This document shows positions 62,166 through 64,000 of a DNA stretch of 64,000 nucleotides, piece by piece. Below the pieces are notes generated by a model. The model was not told the origin of the DNA, ran no database searches, and saw only the letters and a program-made list of their open reading frames with translations. The translations under genes were made by a program, and so were the position numbers. How positions within the stretch are numbered: the stretch's first letter is position 1; each line of letters opens with the position of its first letter. The DNA is from Prolixibacteraceae bacterium (GTDB taxonomy: Bacteria > Bacteroidota > Bacteroidia > Bacteroidales > Prolixibacteraceae): positions 124,001 to 188,000 of the forward strand of contig JAOARB010000013.1 in the NCBI GenBank assembly GCA_025210775.1. Reading direction: 5' to 3'.

Positions 62166-62818
62166 TTAAAAAGGCTCCATTTATGTATTCTTAACACAAC
62201 CCCTACCGCGACACAGCACAACATAGCCCGCACTTAACACAAAAAAACAACCAACTCTGTTTTGACTATTAATCTCACCACCGATAGCCTACACAAAGAA
62301 ACACACCTCTATCTATCTACAATACATTATATTATACCGCAAAAAAAGAAAAACAAATGGGACTTTTCTATTTTATCTGATAAAGTCATAGACCTCAACA
62401 ATTTTTAAGAAGTAACATTTCTCACCACAATCTATTCGAAGAAACACAAGTAAAAGTTTTTTTTCCTACAAAAAATATTCTTTCAAATTCAGAACCCAAT
62501 AATACTCTTATTTCAGTAAAATTAGTATCTGAATTAAAACATCTAATTATGGATTATCAATAAATCGAAAAACATCTCTTTATACGTCATCTTTTCATCT
62601 AAAATTAAGACAATGAGAGAAAAAATTAAACTCTTTCAAGTATTTGTCGAAATAGAAAACAAGGTAAGATTTAACAAAAGATTATATCTATACTTCGTTT
62701 CTAAATCGGGGATAAAATCAACCGTTTTCAAGACATCAAATTCCCCAAAAGACAGAGTTCATTTTCACTTACACGTTAATCTTACCCTCTTTTCACATTC
62801 CCAAATCAGTGACCCACT

Positions 62819-63089
62819 CTACTTATGTTTAACACAACCTTACAATTCACTCAAATCAGCTTTACCACCCTTTTACCTCAATATCACATCAACTTAACTA
62901 TAACTTCATATCAACTTCATTTTATCATAACGTATATATCAACTTCATATTAAGTTCATATATACGTTATGATAAAATGAAGTTGATATGAAGTTAATAT
63001 GGGGATGAAACGACCCCAATACAACGATAAAATGTAATTATGATAAAGTTAATATTAAGATGAAATCGGGTTAATATTAAATTAAGTAA
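62819..63089. repeat. Dispersed repeat element, copy 2 (271 bp) with perfect 38-bp inverted repeat
   Basis: Same element as 14779-15021, beginning CTACTTATGTTTAACACAAC and ending TAAGTAA (63083-63089), but with 28 extra nt. The extra piece completes an exact inverted repeat: arms 62902-62939 and 62958-62995 are perfect reverse complements over 38 bp, with an 18-nt spacer (62940-62957) that itself holds AACTT/AAGTT. The word ATATCAACTTCAT is present as a direct repeat in the left half, so deletion by slippage gives the copy 1 form. Confidence 0.85.
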
Positions 63090-63397
63090 TATCAAGTATA
63101 TAGAAACACGGTCTCTAAAAGTGAGTAAGAAACATTATTAAGGATAATATAATGTCATATTTCTTTAAATGTAACTTTCTACATTAGAACGAAAAAAATA
63201 GATCTCTAGAAAACATGTTCGACTAGCTTATTGAAATGAATATGGGAAATAGCGCATAAGACAGATAGAGAATATCTGTTATTTATATCGATAAACGGAA
63301 ATTAAACCTTTGAAATACGGCATTACATGAGAAAAATTCACCAATTCCATTGGTATTTCATTAACTTTACCTTTAAATAAATACAATTAAAAAGATA

Positions 63398-64000
63398 ATG
63401 ACAACAATAAAAGATTTGAACCCTAAGGTAGTATGGGATCATTTTGATGCCATATGTAAAGTACCACGTCCATCTAAAAGAGAAGAAAAAATCATTGAAT
63501 TCCTACTTGATTTTGCAAAACAGCATAACATTGAAGCCAAAAGAGACACCATTGGTAATGTTGTTATGAAAAAAGCAGCCACTGCTGGTATGGAAAACAA
63601 ACCAACAGTGATTCTTCAATCGCATATGGATATGGTTTGTGAAAAAAACAGAGATAAAGTTCATGATTTTGACAAAGATCCTATCATTCCTATCGTTGAT
63701 GGAGAGTGGGTTCGTGCTGACGATACAACTCTAGGAGCAGACTGTGGTATTGGTATGGCAGCACAAATGGCTGTTCTGACAGATGAAACAATCAGCCATG
63801 GACCAGTAGAGTGTCTATTCACTGTAGATGAAGAGACGGGCTTAACAGGAGCAATGGAACTAGAAGATGACATGCTTACAGGTAAGATTCTTTTAAACCT
63901 AGACTCTGAAGACGATGGAGAGATCTTTATCGGATGTGCTGGTGGAATCGACACATTAGCAAATTTCCAATTCGACAAAGAAGAAGTTGATGCTTCTTTA
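63398..64000 (+). CDS. pepD: Aminoacyl-histidine dipeptidase / cytosolic nonspecific dipeptidase (partial, right edge)
   Basis: M20-family zinc dipeptidase; the first 201 residues are in the window and the frame is still open at the edge. The start MTTIKDLNPKVVWDHFDAIC is the usual PepD N-terminus. Metal ligands are in LQSHMDMVCEKN (His), TTLGADCGIGMAA (bridging Asp) and TVDEETGLTGA (Glu-Glu), then LLNLDSEDDGEIFIGCAGG. The residue after the bridging Asp is Cys, where Asn (GADNGIG) is usual. It hydrolyses dipeptides including Xaa-His in the cytosol. Single gene as far as visible. Confidence 0.95.
   Translation, partial: MTTIKDLNPKVVWDHFDAICKVPRPSKREEKIIEFLLDFAKQHNIEAKRDTIGNVVMKKAATAGMENKPTVILQSHMDMVCEKNRDKVHDFDKDPIIPIVDGEWVRADDTTLGADCGIGMAAQMAVLTDETISHGPVECLFTVDEETGLTGAMELEDDMLTGKILLNLDSEDDGEIFIGCAGGIDTLANFQFDKEEVDASL

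Larger units (their letters stand above)
62093..63397. other. Gene-free region containing repeat element copy 2
   Basis: About 1300 bp between the beta-barrel gene and pepD. It contains the promoter at 62112-62165 and repeat copy 2 at 62819-63089. A 94-codon frame (62613-62897) crosses into the repeat and is not credible. A small palindrome ACCAAT-TCC-ATTGGT lies shortly upstream of pepD. The rest shows nothing recognisable. Confidence 0.7.

Noticed and set aside
62613..62897. 94-codon open frame, possible small gene
   Set aside because: It runs into the repeat element and shares its 3' half with the frame at 14639-14923 only because both cross the same repeat; composition is that of intergenic DNA.
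1..64000. CRISPR array, tRNA, rRNA or prophage genes
   Set aside because: I looked for regularly spaced direct repeats, T-loop-like GGTTCGAATCC words and phage structural genes and saw none; the palindromic repeats have only two copies or single occurrence.

Overview
This window is AT-rich chromosomal DNA from a member of the Bacteroidota, most likely a free-living or marine Bacteroidales/Marinilabiliales-type organism; the placement below phylum is inference. The phylum call rests on the family content (DUF4494, DUF3276/PUR-like protein, long NusB, split 5'-nucleotidase, GH97 glucosidase beside a TonB-dependent receptor, many lipoprotein signals) and on a repeated promoter word, TAnnTTTG, the Bacteroidetes -7 element, lying 20-120 nt upstream of at least a dozen start codons. 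No rRNA, tRNA, prophage or CRISPR array was seen.

Layout. 1-3337 (minus): efflux operon tetR-like regulator > TolC-like channel > HlyD lipoprotein > ABC ATPase (runs off the left edge). 3984-4985: a lone DUF535/VirK-like gene. 5798-9326 (minus): serine beta-lactamase-fold hydrolase, pyrD-pyrK, an XRE regulator. 10228-13445: YciB-like membrane protein, then DHH phosphoesterase-FKBP pair, and a divergent ndk. 13506-18666: NHL-propeller lipoprotein, a Cys-rich CWC protein with a C45-type acyltransferase, and a 5'-nucleotidase encoded as two separate proteins. 18974-25558: DUF4494, an acetyltransferase, an S9 peptidase, a MATE exporter and an EamA exporter. 25886-34210 (minus): NhaA, GH97 alpha-glucosidase, TonB-dependent receptor, M13 peptidase. 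34833-35203: a decayed IS66 insertion sequence. 35262-39871: sialate O-acetylesterase-like enzyme, a TPR-like secreted protein, and a sugar 1-kinase/nucleotidyltransferase pair. 40046-45251 (plus): threonine aldolase-like enzyme, then nusB-DUF1573-yajC-ybbR-coaE-djlA-like. 45661-54135: DUF3276 protein and an RND efflux operon (adaptor-pump-channel) that diverges from a LytS/LytTR two-component pair. 54190-60394: short SDR, then a minus-strand run SLC13 permease-HdeD-like-topB-yaaA. 60536-62092: two tandem paralogous outer-membrane beta-barrel proteins. 63398-64000: start of pepD (cut by the right edge).

Functional themes are envelope and export functions (two tripartite systems, MATE, EamA, NhaA, TonB receptor, beta-barrels), carbohydrate use (GH97, O-acetylesterase, sugar kinase plus nucleotidyltransferase) and housekeeping (pyrimidine synthesis, ndk, nusB/yajC/coaE, topB). 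Most genes are ordinary. The unexplained material lies between genes: a two-copy 243/271-bp repeat element (14779-15021 and 62819-63089) of which one copy carries a perfect 38-bp inverted repeat; a perfect 23-bp hairpin in a divergent promoter region; a nested palindrome far from any gene; and the IS66 relic. I found no convincing new defence or biosynthetic system.
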